Source: Pseudomonas sp. TNT3 (lineage in GTDB: Bacteria > Pseudomonadota > Gammaproteobacteria > Pseudomonadales > Pseudomonadaceae). From it: a DNA stretch of 64,000 nt. The first letter of the stretch is position 1. Each line of letters begins with the position of its first letter. The stretch spans positions 1 to 64,000 of the forward strand of contig NZ_WFGV02000021.1 of NCBI RefSeq assembly GCF_010095445.2, in the 5' to 3' direction. Shown here piece after piece: positions 8,901 to 17,545 of the stretch. The notes below the pieces were generated by a model. That model ran no database searches. It was not told where the DNA came from and saw only the letters and a program-made list of their open reading frames with translations. The position numbers were made by a program, and so were the translations under genes.

Positions 8901-9299
8901 TTCCGTGATCCTCCGGATAACAAAAAAACACCTGTCGTGGTCAATGCTCAGCCATATTTCATTGTTGTTCTAAAGACTTTTATGTTGCCGGGTGGCAAAA
9001 CGTCATTGCAGTGAAGTGCCGTACTCACCCATGGGTTAAAGCAAAATTCAAGCGTAGCCGACGAAGCTTAGTCGCTGGTTTGTTTTTTGTGCTTTGTAAG
9101 TCACCAGTACTTTCAACATGCCGCTCGACGGCGTATTACAGGCATAAACGCTATTTCTGAGTTGTCGCACTAGAGTGGATGGTTATAAAAGAAAAGTAAT
9201 TACGTTGATCGGACAAGCAGGTTTTGACTTTATGCATTAACTTAATTAAGTCGCGTAATGGTCACGCTCGGTAGTTGCGCTGGGCAGGGAGGAACAGCA
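8901..9299. other. Divergent arcA/arcD intergenic region, cluster 1
   Basis: This 399-base AT-richer gap must carry promoters for both arcA (minus) and arcD (plus). I looked for the ANR palindrome TTGAT-N4-ATCAA and found only an isolated half site TTGAT at 9205-9209, about 90 bases before arcD, whose other half does not match. A good ribosome-binding site, GGGAGGAACAGCA, precedes the arcD ATG. No gene is evident. Confidence 0.6.
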
Positions 9300-10727
9300 A
9301 TGCCACAACCGGTGCAAAAACTGCGACTTAGTGCATTGATTGCCTTGGTAGTGGGGTCGATGATCGGCGGTGGGATCTTTTCCTTGCCACAGAACATGGC
9401 AGAGCGCGCTGAAGTGGGGGCTGTGATCATCGGCTGGGCGATCACGGCGGTGGGCATGCTGACGCTGGCTTTCGTTTTCCAGACCCTGGCCAATCGCAAA
9501 CCGGAACTGAATGCCGGAGTGTATGCCTACGCCAAGGCAGGGTTCGGCGACTACATGGGTTTCTCGTCCGCCTGGGGTTACTGGATGAGTGCCTGGCTGG
9601 GCAATGTCGGCTATTTCATTCTGCTGTTCAGCACCCTGGGTTTTCTATTTCCCGTCTTTGGCCAGGGCAACACACCCACGGCCATCGCCAGCGCATCGGT
9701 GCTGTTGTGGACCGTGCATTTTCTGGTGATGCGCGGGATCAAAGAGGCGGCGTTCATCAACCTGGTGACCACCGTGGCCAAGATTGTGCCGCTGATCATG
9801 TTCGTCGTGATTGCCGCCGTAGCTTTCAAGGCCGATATCTTTACCCGTGACATCTGGGGGCGGAGCAACCCGAGTTTTGGCAGCGTGATGGATCAGGTGC
9901 GCCACATGATGCTGGTCACGGTGTTCGTGTTTATCGGCATCGAAGGCGCCAGCGTCTATTCGGCCCGGGCGGAAAAACGGGAGGACGTGGGCCGGGCGAC
10001 AGTCATTGGTTTTCTCGGGGTGTTGGCGTTGTTGGTGCTGGTCAACCTGCTGTCGCTCGGGATCATGGCCCAGCCGGAACTGGCCACCTTGCAGAACCCG
10101 TCGCTGGCCGCGGTCCTGGAACATATTGTTGGCCCGTGGGGGGCGGTGCTGATCAGCGTTGGCCTGGTGATTTCACTGTTGGGCGCCTTGTTGTCGTGGG
10201 CATTGCTGTGTGCCGAAATCCTCTTTTCCACGGCGAAAGACAAGACCATGCCGGCGTTCCTGACCAAGGAAAATGCCAACCACGTGCCGGTCAACGCGTT
10301 GTGGATGACCAACGTGATGATTCAACTATTCCTGCTGATCACGCTGATTTCCGCCGGCACCTATACCAAGCTGATCTACCTGGCTTCATCAATGATTCTA
10401 GTGCCGTACCTGTGGTCGGCGGCTTATGCCGTGTTGTTGAGCAGCCGAGGTGAAACCTACGAAAACGCACCGGCAGAACGAATCAAGGACTTGTTGATCG
10501 GCGGCATCGCCTTGGGGTATGCGGTGTGGTTGCTGTACGCCGGCGGGTTGAAGTATTTGCTGCTCTCGGCGTTGCTTTATGCACCGGGGGTGATTCTGTT
10601 TGCCTTGGCCAGACATGAGCAAAAACAGCCGTTGTTCACCCCGATCGAGAAGGCAGTATTTACCCTCGTGATCATCGGTGCCGGGGTGGCGGCCTATGGT
10701 CTTTACAGTCGTCTACTGACGCTGTGA
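9300..10727 (+). CDS. arcD: Arginine/ornithine antiporter, arc cluster 1
   Basis: An inner-membrane APC-superfamily exchanger that imports arginine and exports ornithine. The ATG at 9300 is chosen over the one at 9258 because GGGAGG lies directly upstream and the protein then starts MPQPVQKLRLSALIAL, like other ArcD proteins. It has 475 residues with about 12-13 hydrophobic helices and the family signature LVVGSMIGGGIFSLPQNMA at the first helix. Unlike the canonical arcDABC order, it is transcribed away from arcABC. It is only moderately similar to the second ArcD at 26592. Confidence 0.94.
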   Translation: MPQPVQKLRLSALIALVVGSMIGGGIFSLPQNMAERAEVGAVIIGWAITAVGMLTLAFVFQTLANRKPELNAGVYAYAKAGFGDYMGFSSAWGYWMSAWLGNVGYFILLFSTLGFLFPVFGQGNTPTAIASASVLLWTVHFLVMRGIKEAAFINLVTTVAKIVPLIMFVVIAAVAFKADIFTRDIWGRSNPSFGSVMDQVRHMMLVTVFVFIGIEGASVYSARAEKREDVGRATVIGFLGVLALLVLVNLLSLGIMAQPELATLQNPSLAAVLEHIVGPWGAVLISVGLVISLLGALLSWALLCAEILFSTAKDKTMPAFLTKENANHVPVNALWMTNVMIQLFLLITLISAGTYTKLIYLASSMILVPYLWSAAYAVLLSSRGETYENAPAERIKDLLIGGIALGYAVWLLYAGGLKYLLLSALLYAPGVILFALARHEQKQPLFTPIEKAVFTLVIIGAGVAAYGLYSRLLTL

Positions 10728-10818
10728 CGGGGCGCTTACACGCCATTTTTGGTGCGGCGTTGTTGTCTGCAAGCCTGGTCTACACTCTGTCGACTGACAC
10801 ATCGCAAGGGAGGCAACC

Positions 10819-11190
10819 ATGCTCGATTACTTTGCTCTCGGCATTTTGATATTCGTGGGGCTTGTGTTGTTCTACGGGATCATCGTGCTGCATGACATCC
10901 CTTACGATATTGCTAAACACCGTAATCATCCTCATCAGGACGCGATCCATGCCACAGGCTGGGTCAGTCTGTTTACCTTGCACGCCTTGTGGCCATTTCT
11001 GTGGATCTGGGCGATGGCGTATCGCGAGGATCGGGGCTGGGGTTTCGGTGACGGGAAGTCACCACAAAGCCACGTCGTGCATCTGGAGCAACAGGTCGCC
11101 GAACTGCAACAACGCGTTGAGCAACTGGAGTCGTCAGCAGGAAGGTCGCGGGTCATTCCCACGCCGGACAATCTTGGCGGGGGGATTTGA
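10819..11190 (+). CDS. DUF3302 (YiaW-like) inner-membrane protein
   Basis: A 123-residue protein with two hydrophobic helices (about residues 5-27, FALGILIFVGLVLFYGIIVL, and 48-68, SLFTLHALWPFLWIWAMAY). A C-terminal coiled-coil heptad stretch follows (HLEQQVAELQQRVEQLESS). The motif HDIPYDIAKHRNHPHQDAIHATGW is characteristic of the DUF3302/YiaW family. A good Shine-Dalgarno site precedes it (AAGGGAGGCAACC). It ends 3 bases before the HlyD-type gene, as in Escherichia coli yiaW-yiaV, so the two form an operon and probably one membrane complex. Confidence 0.85.
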   Translation: MLDYFALGILIFVGLVLFYGIIVLHDIPYDIAKHRNHPHQDAIHATGWVSLFTLHALWPFLWIWAMAYREDRGWGFGDGKSPQSHVVHLEQQVAELQQRVEQLESSAGRSRVIPTPDNLGGGI

Positions 11191-11193
11191 ACC

Positions 11194-12153
11194 ATGGATC
11201 TACTGCTCATCCTGACCTACGCCGCCTTTTGCGTCGCGCTGTTCAAGATTTTCCGCATACCGCTGAACAAATGGACGGTTCCCACGGCCGTACTGGGCGG
11301 GATCATTATGATCGGCGCGTTGATCTTCACGATGAACTACAACCATCCGTACTCTGAAGTTGCGCGCTCTTATTTTGTCTCTGTGCCAGTGATTCCCGTG
11401 ATCAGTGGCCAGGTGATCGATGTTCCGGTTCAGACCAACCAGCCACTGGAGAAGGGCGATGTACTGTTTCGCATCGATCCCACACCCTTTGAGGCCCGGT
11501 TGAAATCCGTCAAGGCTCAACTGGTCGCGGCGAAAGGCGATCGTTTTCGGATCACTGAGTTGATGAAGCGCAATTTCGGTACCCAGCGCGAGCTCGATAC
11601 GGCCATCGCCAGAACCGATGATTTGCAGGCGCAATTGGACAATGCGCAGTTCGAACTCGACAACACCACCGTTCGCGCGCCGAGCAAAGGCTTCGTGACG
11701 CATGTTTCCCTGCGTCCCGGCATGATGGCAAGCAGGCTGCCCTTGCGCCCCTCGATGGTATTCATTCCGGAGGAGGGGCAGTACTTCGCTGCGTGGATGC
11801 GGCAAAACAGCTTGCTGCGACTGTCACCCGGCGATGAAGCCGAAGTTGCCTTCGACGGCATTCCCGGCAAGGTGTTCCAGGGCAGGGTCAAGAGCGTCAT
11901 CTCCGTCATTGCGGAGGGGCAGGTGCAGCCTTCGGGCACGCTGATCAGCTTTACCGGCTCGCCTCCCCCGGGCCGGGTTCCGGTCATCATCGAAATAACA
12001 GATCCCGAATTTGCCCCTTACCGCAGCCTGATGCCGGGTGGCGCCTATGGGCAGGCGGCACTCTATAGCCAACACTTCCACCACATCGCAATGATGCGCA
12101 AGATCCTGCTGCGCATGTCGGCCTGGATGAACTACATCTTCCCGTTTCATTGA
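11194..12153 (+). CDS. HlyD-family (YiaV-like) membrane fusion protein
   Basis: A periplasmic adaptor-type protein of 319 residues, partner of the DUF3302 gene three bases upstream. Two N-terminal helices (residues ~1-22 and ~31-50) are followed by a lipoyl half motif (SGQVIDVPVQTNQPLEKGDVLFRIDPTPFEA), a short hairpin (AKGDRFRITELMKRNFGTQRELD), the second half (NTTVRAPSKGFVTHVSLRPGM) and a beta-barrel region (GDEAEVAFDGIPGKVFQGRV). The hairpin is shorter than in E. coli YiaV-like proteins. The substrate is unknown. It is convergent with the antiporter gene at 12171. Confidence 0.85.
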   Translation: MDLLLILTYAAFCVALFKIFRIPLNKWTVPTAVLGGIIMIGALIFTMNYNHPYSEVARSYFVSVPVIPVISGQVIDVPVQTNQPLEKGDVLFRIDPTPFEARLKSVKAQLVAAKGDRFRITELMKRNFGTQRELDTAIARTDDLQAQLDNAQFELDNTTVRAPSKGFVTHVSLRPGMMASRLPLRPSMVFIPEEGQYFAAWMRQNSLLRLSPGDEAEVAFDGIPGKVFQGRVKSVISVIAEGQVQPSGTLISFTGSPPPGRVPVIIEITDPEFAPYRSLMPGGAYGQAALYSQHFHHIAMMRKILLRMSAWMNYIFPFH

Positions 12154-12170
12154 TGTCCGTGCTTGATCTT

Positions 12171-13871
12171 TCAGGCGGCAAGGAGCATGGCGAAGTAACC
12201 GAAGACGGTGAGCAGGATGCCCGACACGGCGAACGCCACCGGGAACCCCACCCACGGCACACTGCTGCCAATCTCTGCAGCCGCCTCGCTGCAAGGGCCG
12301 GAGTGGCTGCGAGCACCCGCCATGCCGCCCATCAAGACGGCCGGATTGATCTTCATCAGGTGATAGCCGACGACCCACACCGCAAAGGGTGGCAGCAGGC
12401 AGACGACGAAACCCACGGCGAAGATCTGTACGGCGAGGGTGCCCGTGAGCTGGCTCAACAGGGTTGCGCCGGCATTGACCCCGACGATGGCGACGAACAC
12501 CAGCAGGCCCATGTCTTCGAGGATGTTCCGTGCCGCGTTGGGCGTGTTGCCGAAAAAACGCAAGCGTGAGGACAGCGATGAAACGATGATCCCTGACACC
12601 ATCAGGCCGCCGGCGTTACCCAGGCCTACGGCAGCGCCAAAGGCCGGGAACTGGATAAGGCCGATCAACAGGCCCAGGGTCATGCCGACGAACAAGGTCA
12701 ACAAGTCGGTCACGGTGCTGGGGCGGGCGATGACGCCGAACAGTTTGCCAGCCTGCCGCACGGCGCTGGTCAGGCCGGTGACAAATAACACATCGCGACG
12801 CTGCAATTGGGTTTCCGGGCCGATCGGCAGAGGGACGCCCCCGCGCTCGAGGCGAGTCAGTTGCAGCTGGCCGGCGAGGCTTTCTCCTCGGAATTCCACA
12901 AGCTTCCTGCCGATGACCGCTTTCTCGGTGACCAGAATCTCCGCCTGATCCAGTTGCACGCCTAATGCCTTGGGGTCATGGACTTCCGGGCCGATGACCC
13001 CGATGTTGGCAGTGAGGTCCTTGTGCGAGCCGCCCAGGGCGATGACGTCTCCAATTTGCAACTCAATCAGTGGATCGGCCCCGATGGATTCATCTGCACG
13101 GCACACATTGACAACGCGGTACTCAGGGAAGCGAGCGCGAAACTCGTTGATGGTCAGGCCGGCTGTTGCGGGATTCTCCAGGCGGTAGGCGCGCAAGCCG
13201 AAAGCCACATATCCGGTCAGGCCCATGTCGTCGACTTGAAGAATTCCGTGTTCGGCTTCATAGCGACGCGCCGCTGCCTTGGCATCGACGCCCCACCAGC
13301 GAGGCATGTATTTGCACATCAGCACGATGCCGATCGTGCCCCACAAATAGGTGATGCCGTAGCACAGGGTAATCATTGCCGAGACGTCCGCAGCCGTAGT
13401 GCCAGGCGGGAGCTGGATGGCGCCCGAGGCCACCGCCTGCTCAGCCGAGCCGATGGCCGAGGACATGGTGGTGGCCCCCGCAAGAATGCCGCCGGCGGCG
13501 CCGATCGGTAACTGGAACAGCTTCGTACCGGCCACGACCACCAGCAGGCTCAGCACACTGCAGATGACTGCCAGCAGAGTGAACTTCAGCCCGTCGCCCC
13601 TGAGGCTATTGAGGAACGAGGGACCTACCCGCAGGCCAACGCCGTACATGAACAGGTAGTAGAAAAGGTTCATGGTGAACGTGTCGATCTTGAAGGTGAC
13701 GCCATACAGGGAACCTGCAATGGCCACCGCGCATCCGACCAGGATGGCGCCGGCAACCATGCCTAATCCATAGCCCTTGATTGTGATGCGCCCGACCAGC
13801 ACCGCCAGGCTGACCACCCCGAATAACAGCATGTAAGGGTTGGCATTGAGAAACGTGAAGAGTGCTTGCAC
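12171..13871 (-). CDS. aspT: AspT-type aspartate:alanine antiporter (AAE family)
   Basis: A 566-residue inner-membrane exchanger. Two blocks of hydrophobic helices (about residues 10-190 and 385-566) flank a cytoplasmic region with two TrkA-C-like domains (about 205-370; DPLIELQIGDVIALGG and GPETQLQRRDVLFVTG). That is the AspT/YidE/YbjL layout. The helices contain the conserved GAAGGILAGATTMSSAIG and GGMAGARSHS loops. AspT in other bacteria exchanges aspartate for alanine beside an aspartate decarboxylase, producing a proton-motive force. No decarboxylase gene is present here, so the substrate pair is uncertain. It lies 174 bases after the binding-protein gene on the same strand. Confidence 0.85.
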   Translation of the reverse strand: MQALFTFLNANPYMLLFGVVSLAVLVGRITIKGYGLGMVAGAILVGCAVAIAGSLYGVTFKIDTFTMNLFYYLFMYGVGLRVGPSFLNSLRGDGLKFTLLAVICSVLSLLVVVAGTKLFQLPIGAAGGILAGATTMSSAIGSAEQAVASGAIQLPPGTTAADVSAMITLCYGITYLWGTIGIVLMCKYMPRWWGVDAKAAARRYEAEHGILQVDDMGLTGYVAFGLRAYRLENPATAGLTINEFRARFPEYRVVNVCRADESIGADPLIELQIGDVIALGGSHKDLTANIGVIGPEVHDPKALGVQLDQAEILVTEKAVIGRKLVEFRGESLAGQLQLTRLERGGVPLPIGPETQLQRRDVLFVTGLTSAVRQAGKLFGVIARPSTVTDLLTLFVGMTLGLLIGLIQFPAFGAAVGLGNAGGLMVSGIIVSSLSSRLRFFGNTPNAARNILEDMGLLVFVAIVGVNAGATLLSQLTGTLAVQIFAVGFVVCLLPPFAVWVVGYHLMKINPAVLMGGMAGARSHSGPCSEAAAEIGSSVPWVGFPVAFAVSGILLTVFGYFAMLLAA

Positions 13872-14045
13872 GTATCGATCTCCTTGGGCGGTCCTTCAAT
13901 GGATCGCTGTGCAGTTGGGTCGGGAGTTGGGTGAGCGGCGCCAGTTCCTCAATATGGAACAGGCGAGTGGCGAGGGGATTGTGCTCGCTGGAAGCTCTTC
14001 TTAAGTGAAGCATTACACCCGGAGGCGGCCCGCCGGGTGCAGCCG

Positions 14046-14951
14046 CTAAGGCAAGGCGTAGGCGCTGAAGAGTTTTTTCGCCGAATCGCTGATGCCTCCC
14101 AGGTACTTGTCGTAAGCCTGTTCGATCTCGCCCGAGCGATACATCTCACTCAATACCGTATCGACCAGCAGGCGGAAGTCTTCATCGCCGCGCTCGACCA
14201 TCATCGACGCCGGCGCGTACTCATAGATACGGCCCAGCACCACCAGCTCGCCGTTGGGGTAGTCCCTCGCGATACGGCTTTTCAGCAGTATGCGATCGGC
14301 GAAGAACGCATCGGCTTTTCCGTCGGCGACCAGCTTGATCCCGTCATCGTTATTCTTCACCGTGACCAAGGTGGCGATCACGCCGAGTAAACGCATCTGC
14401 TGGCGTACCCACTGCTCCGTGACGCCACCTTCGGCGGTGGCGTAGGTTTGCCTGGCCAGGCCGTTGTTGATTGTCGCTCGCCAGGTTGGGCCGTCATTCG
14501 CCACCTCGCCGTTGAGTACCTTGATCAAGGCTTCGGGTGAGTGTTTGTGGACCACGGCAGAGAGTCCCGCCGTGTAGACCGGTATCGAGTAGCTCACTGA
14601 TTTGCGTCGCTCCAGCGTAGCGGCCGTCGGCGTACAGAGGATGTCGATTCTGCCGGAGCTGACGGCGCTCACCTCTTCGGCAATCTTTATCGCCTCGAGG
14701 CGCACCTGCAACGACGGCAGTCCCAGTTCGGTCTTGACCTGGTCAGCGATTTTCAGGCACAGATCCATGGCGTAACCATTGGCCTTGTCACCAACGCGGG
14801 TGCTGAACGGAGCGAAGTCCGGTAGGTAGCCCAACGTCAGGGTGTTGCTGGCGCGCACACGCTCCAGGGTATCGGCACCGGCTATCACCGGCAGCATCGA
14901 GAGCACGCAAGCGAGCAGCATGCTCAACGGTTTGGTCGATAACAGGTTCAT
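14046..14951 (-). CDS. Periplasmic amino-acid-binding protein (SBP_bac_3 family)
   Basis: A secreted 301-residue solute-binding protein. The signal peptide is residues 1-26 (PLSMLLACVLSMLPVIAGA). The mature part follows the family pattern: DTLERVRASNTLTLGYLPDFAPFS, GYAMDLCLKIADQVKTEL and SGRIDILCTPTAATLERR. This resembles glutamate/aspartate-type receptors. The start overlaps the stop of the antiporter gene by four bases (ATGA), so it is translated in one operon with it. No ABC permease or ATPase is encoded nearby, so it may act with the adjacent antiporters, serve a distant transporter, or be a sensor. A GC-rich palindrome (CACCCGG...CCGGGTG, 14016-14039) follows the gene and may terminate transcription. 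Confidence 0.85.
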   Translation of the reverse strand: MNLLSTKPLSMLLACVLSMLPVIAGADTLERVRASNTLTLGYLPDFAPFSTRVGDKANGYAMDLCLKIADQVKTELGLPSLQVRLEAIKIAEEVSAVSSGRIDILCTPTAATLERRKSVSYSIPVYTAGLSAVVHKHSPEALIKVLNGEVANDGPTWRATINNGLARQTYATAEGGVTEQWVRQQMRLLGVIATLVTVKNNDDGIKLVADGKADAFFADRILLKSRIARDYPNGELVVLGRIYEYAPASMMVERGDEDFRLLVDTVLSEMYRSGEIEQAYDKYLGGISDSAKKLFSAYALP

Positions 14952-16288
14952 AGGCTGTTCCCCCTATTCAGATCAGCTACCGGTTCGTTGACAAATCGCT
15001 TGGCGAGGAAGCCATAGAGCAAGTAGCCGAAGGCCAGGACCAGCGTGCCGCCCATCACCGCATCCTTGCCGCAGGCGTACAAGGCATACAACGAGTAGGC
15101 CACCGCAATCAGCAACACCACCAGGTTGCGCGTGTACACCGCAGACCCGACGTTGGCTTTGTGCATGATCACCAGCAGGCCGGTGAGCGCTGTTATGTAC
15201 GGAATCAAGTTGGTCACTGCCGCCAGACTGACCAGTTTGCTGAACTGCGCAGCGGCATCGGGGGAGATGGTCGACAGGGCCATCAGGGTCTGCAGCACGC
15301 CGCAGGCAATCATGCCGACGACAGGCGCGTTCATGGAATTAACCTTGCTGAACAGTTTGAGAAACAGGTTCTGGTCGGCCGTCATCTTGGCGGTTTGCGC
15401 CAGCGTAAATTGCCAACCCAACAGCGAACCCACACAGGCCATCACCGCCAGCGCCATGATGATGTTGCCCACCATTGGGTTGAAAATTTTTGCGTAGACC
15501 AGCGCGAACGGCGCCGAGGAATTGGCCAGCTCGGCGTTAGGAATGATGCCCTGGATGACGGTGGTCGAAAGGACGTAAACCACCGCTGCGCCGAGCGTCC
15601 CGAACAGACAAGCCAGCGGCACATTGCGCTTGGGATTCTCCACCGCATCGGTGGCTTGAGCGGCCGACTCCATGCCCAGGAAGGCCCAGAGGGTCAGCGG
15701 GATGGCTTTGGAGATGGCTTCGGAAATGGGCAGGCTATTGGGGTTCCAGGCGGCCACCAGTACATCGGGCTTGAACCAGAACCAGCCAATGATGCTCAAG
15801 CCGGCCACCGGTATGATCACGCCCCAGACCGTGAAAGCCCCGATCTTGCCGGTGATGCCGGGTCCCCCGAAGTTGGCGACGATGGTCAGCCAGATCAACC
15901 CGACCGTGCCGACGAACAGGGGAATGGCACCGCTGCTTAGCCAGGGAAAAAAAGCGGACATATAACCGACCGCGGAAATGGCCACCGCCACGTTGGCGAT
16001 CGCCAGCGACAGAAAATACAGGTACGAACACAGGAAAAAGCCTGATTTGGAGTGGGCTTCTTCGGTGTACGCGGACAAACCGCCAGATCGCGGACAGAAC
16101 ACGCCGCACTGAGCGAAGCAATACGCAATGGCCATCGAACCAATTGCAGTAAAGACCCACGACAACAGTGAAACGGCACCCAGTTGAGCCATGTTGGTGG
16201 GCAACATGATAATGCCAGACCCCATCATGTTGACCGTGACCAACGTCGTGAGCCCCATCAGGCTCATTTTCTTGCTTGAATCAGCCAT
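14948..16288 (-). CDS. PotE-type putrescine/ornithine (APC family) antiporter
   Basis: A 446-residue inner-membrane amino acid/polyamine exchanger with about 12 helices. The first helix has the signature LVTVNMMGSGIIMLPTNMAQLG, and the middle has AIPLTLWAFLGMESAAQATDAVENPKRNVP. Both are very close to PotE, which exchanges putrescine for ornithine. Exact substrate assignment from sequence is not secure; lysine/cadaverine or aspartate-type exchange are alternatives. It is the first gene of the operon with the binding protein (ATGA overlap) and probably the AspT-type antiporter. Confidence 0.85.
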   Translation of the reverse strand: MADSSKKMSLMGLTTLVTVNMMGSGIIMLPTNMAQLGAVSLLSWVFTAIGSMAIAYCFAQCGVFCPRSGGLSAYTEEAHSKSGFFLCSYLYFLSLAIANVAVAISAVGYMSAFFPWLSSGAIPLFVGTVGLIWLTIVANFGGPGITGKIGAFTVWGVIIPVAGLSIIGWFWFKPDVLVAAWNPNSLPISEAISKAIPLTLWAFLGMESAAQATDAVENPKRNVPLACLFGTLGAAVVYVLSTTVIQGIIPNAELANSSAPFALVYAKIFNPMVGNIIMALAVMACVGSLLGWQFTLAQTAKMTADQNLFLKLFSKVNSMNAPVVGMIACGVLQTLMALSTISPDAAAQFSKLVSLAAVTNLIPYITALTGLLVIMHKANVGSAVYTRNLVVLLIAVAYSLYALYACGKDAVMGGTLVLAFGYLLYGFLAKRFVNEPVADLNRGNSL

Positions 16289-17097
16289 CGCACACTCCTT
16301 GCTCGGATGAACAGCCGGTGACGCTGGGGCCTGCGGGTTACTGCGCCGCGAGGGGGAAGGGTTGAAACTTATTAGTTGAAACTTTTTTCGTCACGCTCTC
16401 AACATGGAGTGGCAAGTAACCCGCCCTCCGAACTCGACATTCAACTCGTGACACCTCACCGTCAGGTGACGAAGATGCCGGGGTTGTACTTACGCAGGTT
16501 CAACAGCAGAAGAGGGTAGTCGTTCTTCCTCGGGATGAACTGTTCGTCGTTCAGCGTCGTCGTCGAAGAAATCTCAGGGTGTGCTCGCGAAAGAATTGGC
16601 GAGAAGCCGGGAAGGTGATCAGAACCGTATCAAGGGCAACGACTTTCAAAGCACTCATTGAAAAGTTCTCCCAGTCGGCAGTCACGCCGGGGCGTTTCAG
16701 GGTAGATGCCTGGCTGTTTACAACGATGAGTTTGAAACCGGAAGATTTGACATATTGTGTATAGATCAAATCAGAGAATCTGATTCCTGATTTACGACGC
16801 CCTGACGTCCAGACGCACGTTCAGCGGTCTTACATGCGACCGAAACCATGACACGCGTTCGTCAACTTGATGACATGACAGTCTCGAAACGGACTGCTCT
16901 TTCTCGCTAGATCGCTGATTAAACTAAAAAATGCGCAACGCGATGACGCCCTTGTTGAAGACGGTTGCTGTAGTTGAAATGGGAGTGAGGGGGCGTCAGA
17001 CCGATTGTCGGATCGTCGTAGAAGCAGGCAGTTTTGATAGAGGAGGGTGGCCGCTCACAACATCAGAGGCCGTACGACACAAGATGGAAACCCAGCC
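16289..17097. other. Intergenic stretch with a direct repeat and a decayed open fragment
   Basis: No complete gene is evident in about 800 bases. Upstream of the antiporter gene there is a 10-base direct repeat, GTTGAAACTT, at 16361-16370 and 16375-16384 (period 14), a possible regulator site. On the minus strand, an open frame without start ends at a TGA near 16465 and reads as protein-like text (ISSTTTLNDEQFIPRKND), interrupted upstream by a stop near 16640. I could not identify it; it may be the tail of a lost gene. The remainder is AT-richer and featureless. Confidence 0.4.
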
Positions 17098-17125
17098 AAA
17101 AAAAGCTAGGGCGTAAAGCCCTAGC
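17098..17125 (-). terminator. Rho-independent terminator of the lysine-rich protein gene
   Basis: On the minus strand an 8-bp perfect stem GCTAGGGC / GCCCTAGC (17105-17125) with loop TTTAC is followed directly by six T residues. It lies just past the stop at 17138. Confidence 0.9.
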
Positions 17126-17137
17126 CGATAGCAGTTG

Positions 17138-17377
17138 TCACTTTTTCTTCTTCGCTGGCTTGTCTGCCTTCTCTGATTTCTTCGCCTTTTCTGGCTTGCT
17201 ATCAGCTTTTTTTGCAGACTTCTTCGGTTCGGCATCTTTTTTCTTGTCTTTCTTTTCAGAAGATTTCGAAAGAGCCGAGGCCGCTGCTGATTTTTTTTCC
17301 GGTGATGCCTTCTTGTCTTTCAATTCCTTGCTGGCTTTAGAAGCTTCACCTTTGGATTTCTTATCGTCTTTAGCCAC
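17138..17377 (-). CDS. Small lysine/alanine-rich basic protein (histone H1-like)
   Basis: A 79-residue protein made almost only of Lys, Ala, Ser, Glu and Asp, ending in PAKKKK. The frame extends upstream to an ATG at 17473, but a ribosome-binding site (GAGAGG, 8-base spacing) points to the GTG at 17377 as start, giving VAKDDKKSKGEASK. Low-complexity KKS/KKA repeats resemble the tails of bacterial H1-like proteins such as AlgP, which suggests a nucleic-acid-binding role; this is inference. It is monocistronic with its own strong terminator. Confidence 0.7.
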   Translation of the reverse strand: MAKDDKKSKGEASKASKELKDKKASPEKKSAAASALSKSSEKKDKKKDAEPKKSAKKADSKPEKAKKSEKADKPAKKKK

Positions 17378-17545
17378 GTTGACCACCTCTCGGATTATGC
17401 CGTTGTTGGCAAATTGCCTATGGGATTTTTCCACAAGCTGATCATTAGGCGAGCGCGTCGAAAAGCGGTTCAACTTTTTTGATGTGTGGCATCACGACCA
17501 TCGCCGGCGAAAGGACTCCGCGACCTGAACGGTAAGGGGAGTGCG

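Noticed and set aside
7605-9014. Plus-strand frame of 469 codons opposite arcA
   Set aside because: It is the antisense shadow of arginine deiminase.
9205-9218. ANR box before arcD in cluster 1
   Set aside because: Only the TTGAT half is present; the second half (CAAGC) does not match ATCAA at any position.
16551-16769. 72-codon minus-strand frame ending in four arginines
   Set aside because: No ribosome-binding site, no known pattern, and a competing frame over its 3' part looks more protein-like; kept only as part of a possible decayed gene.
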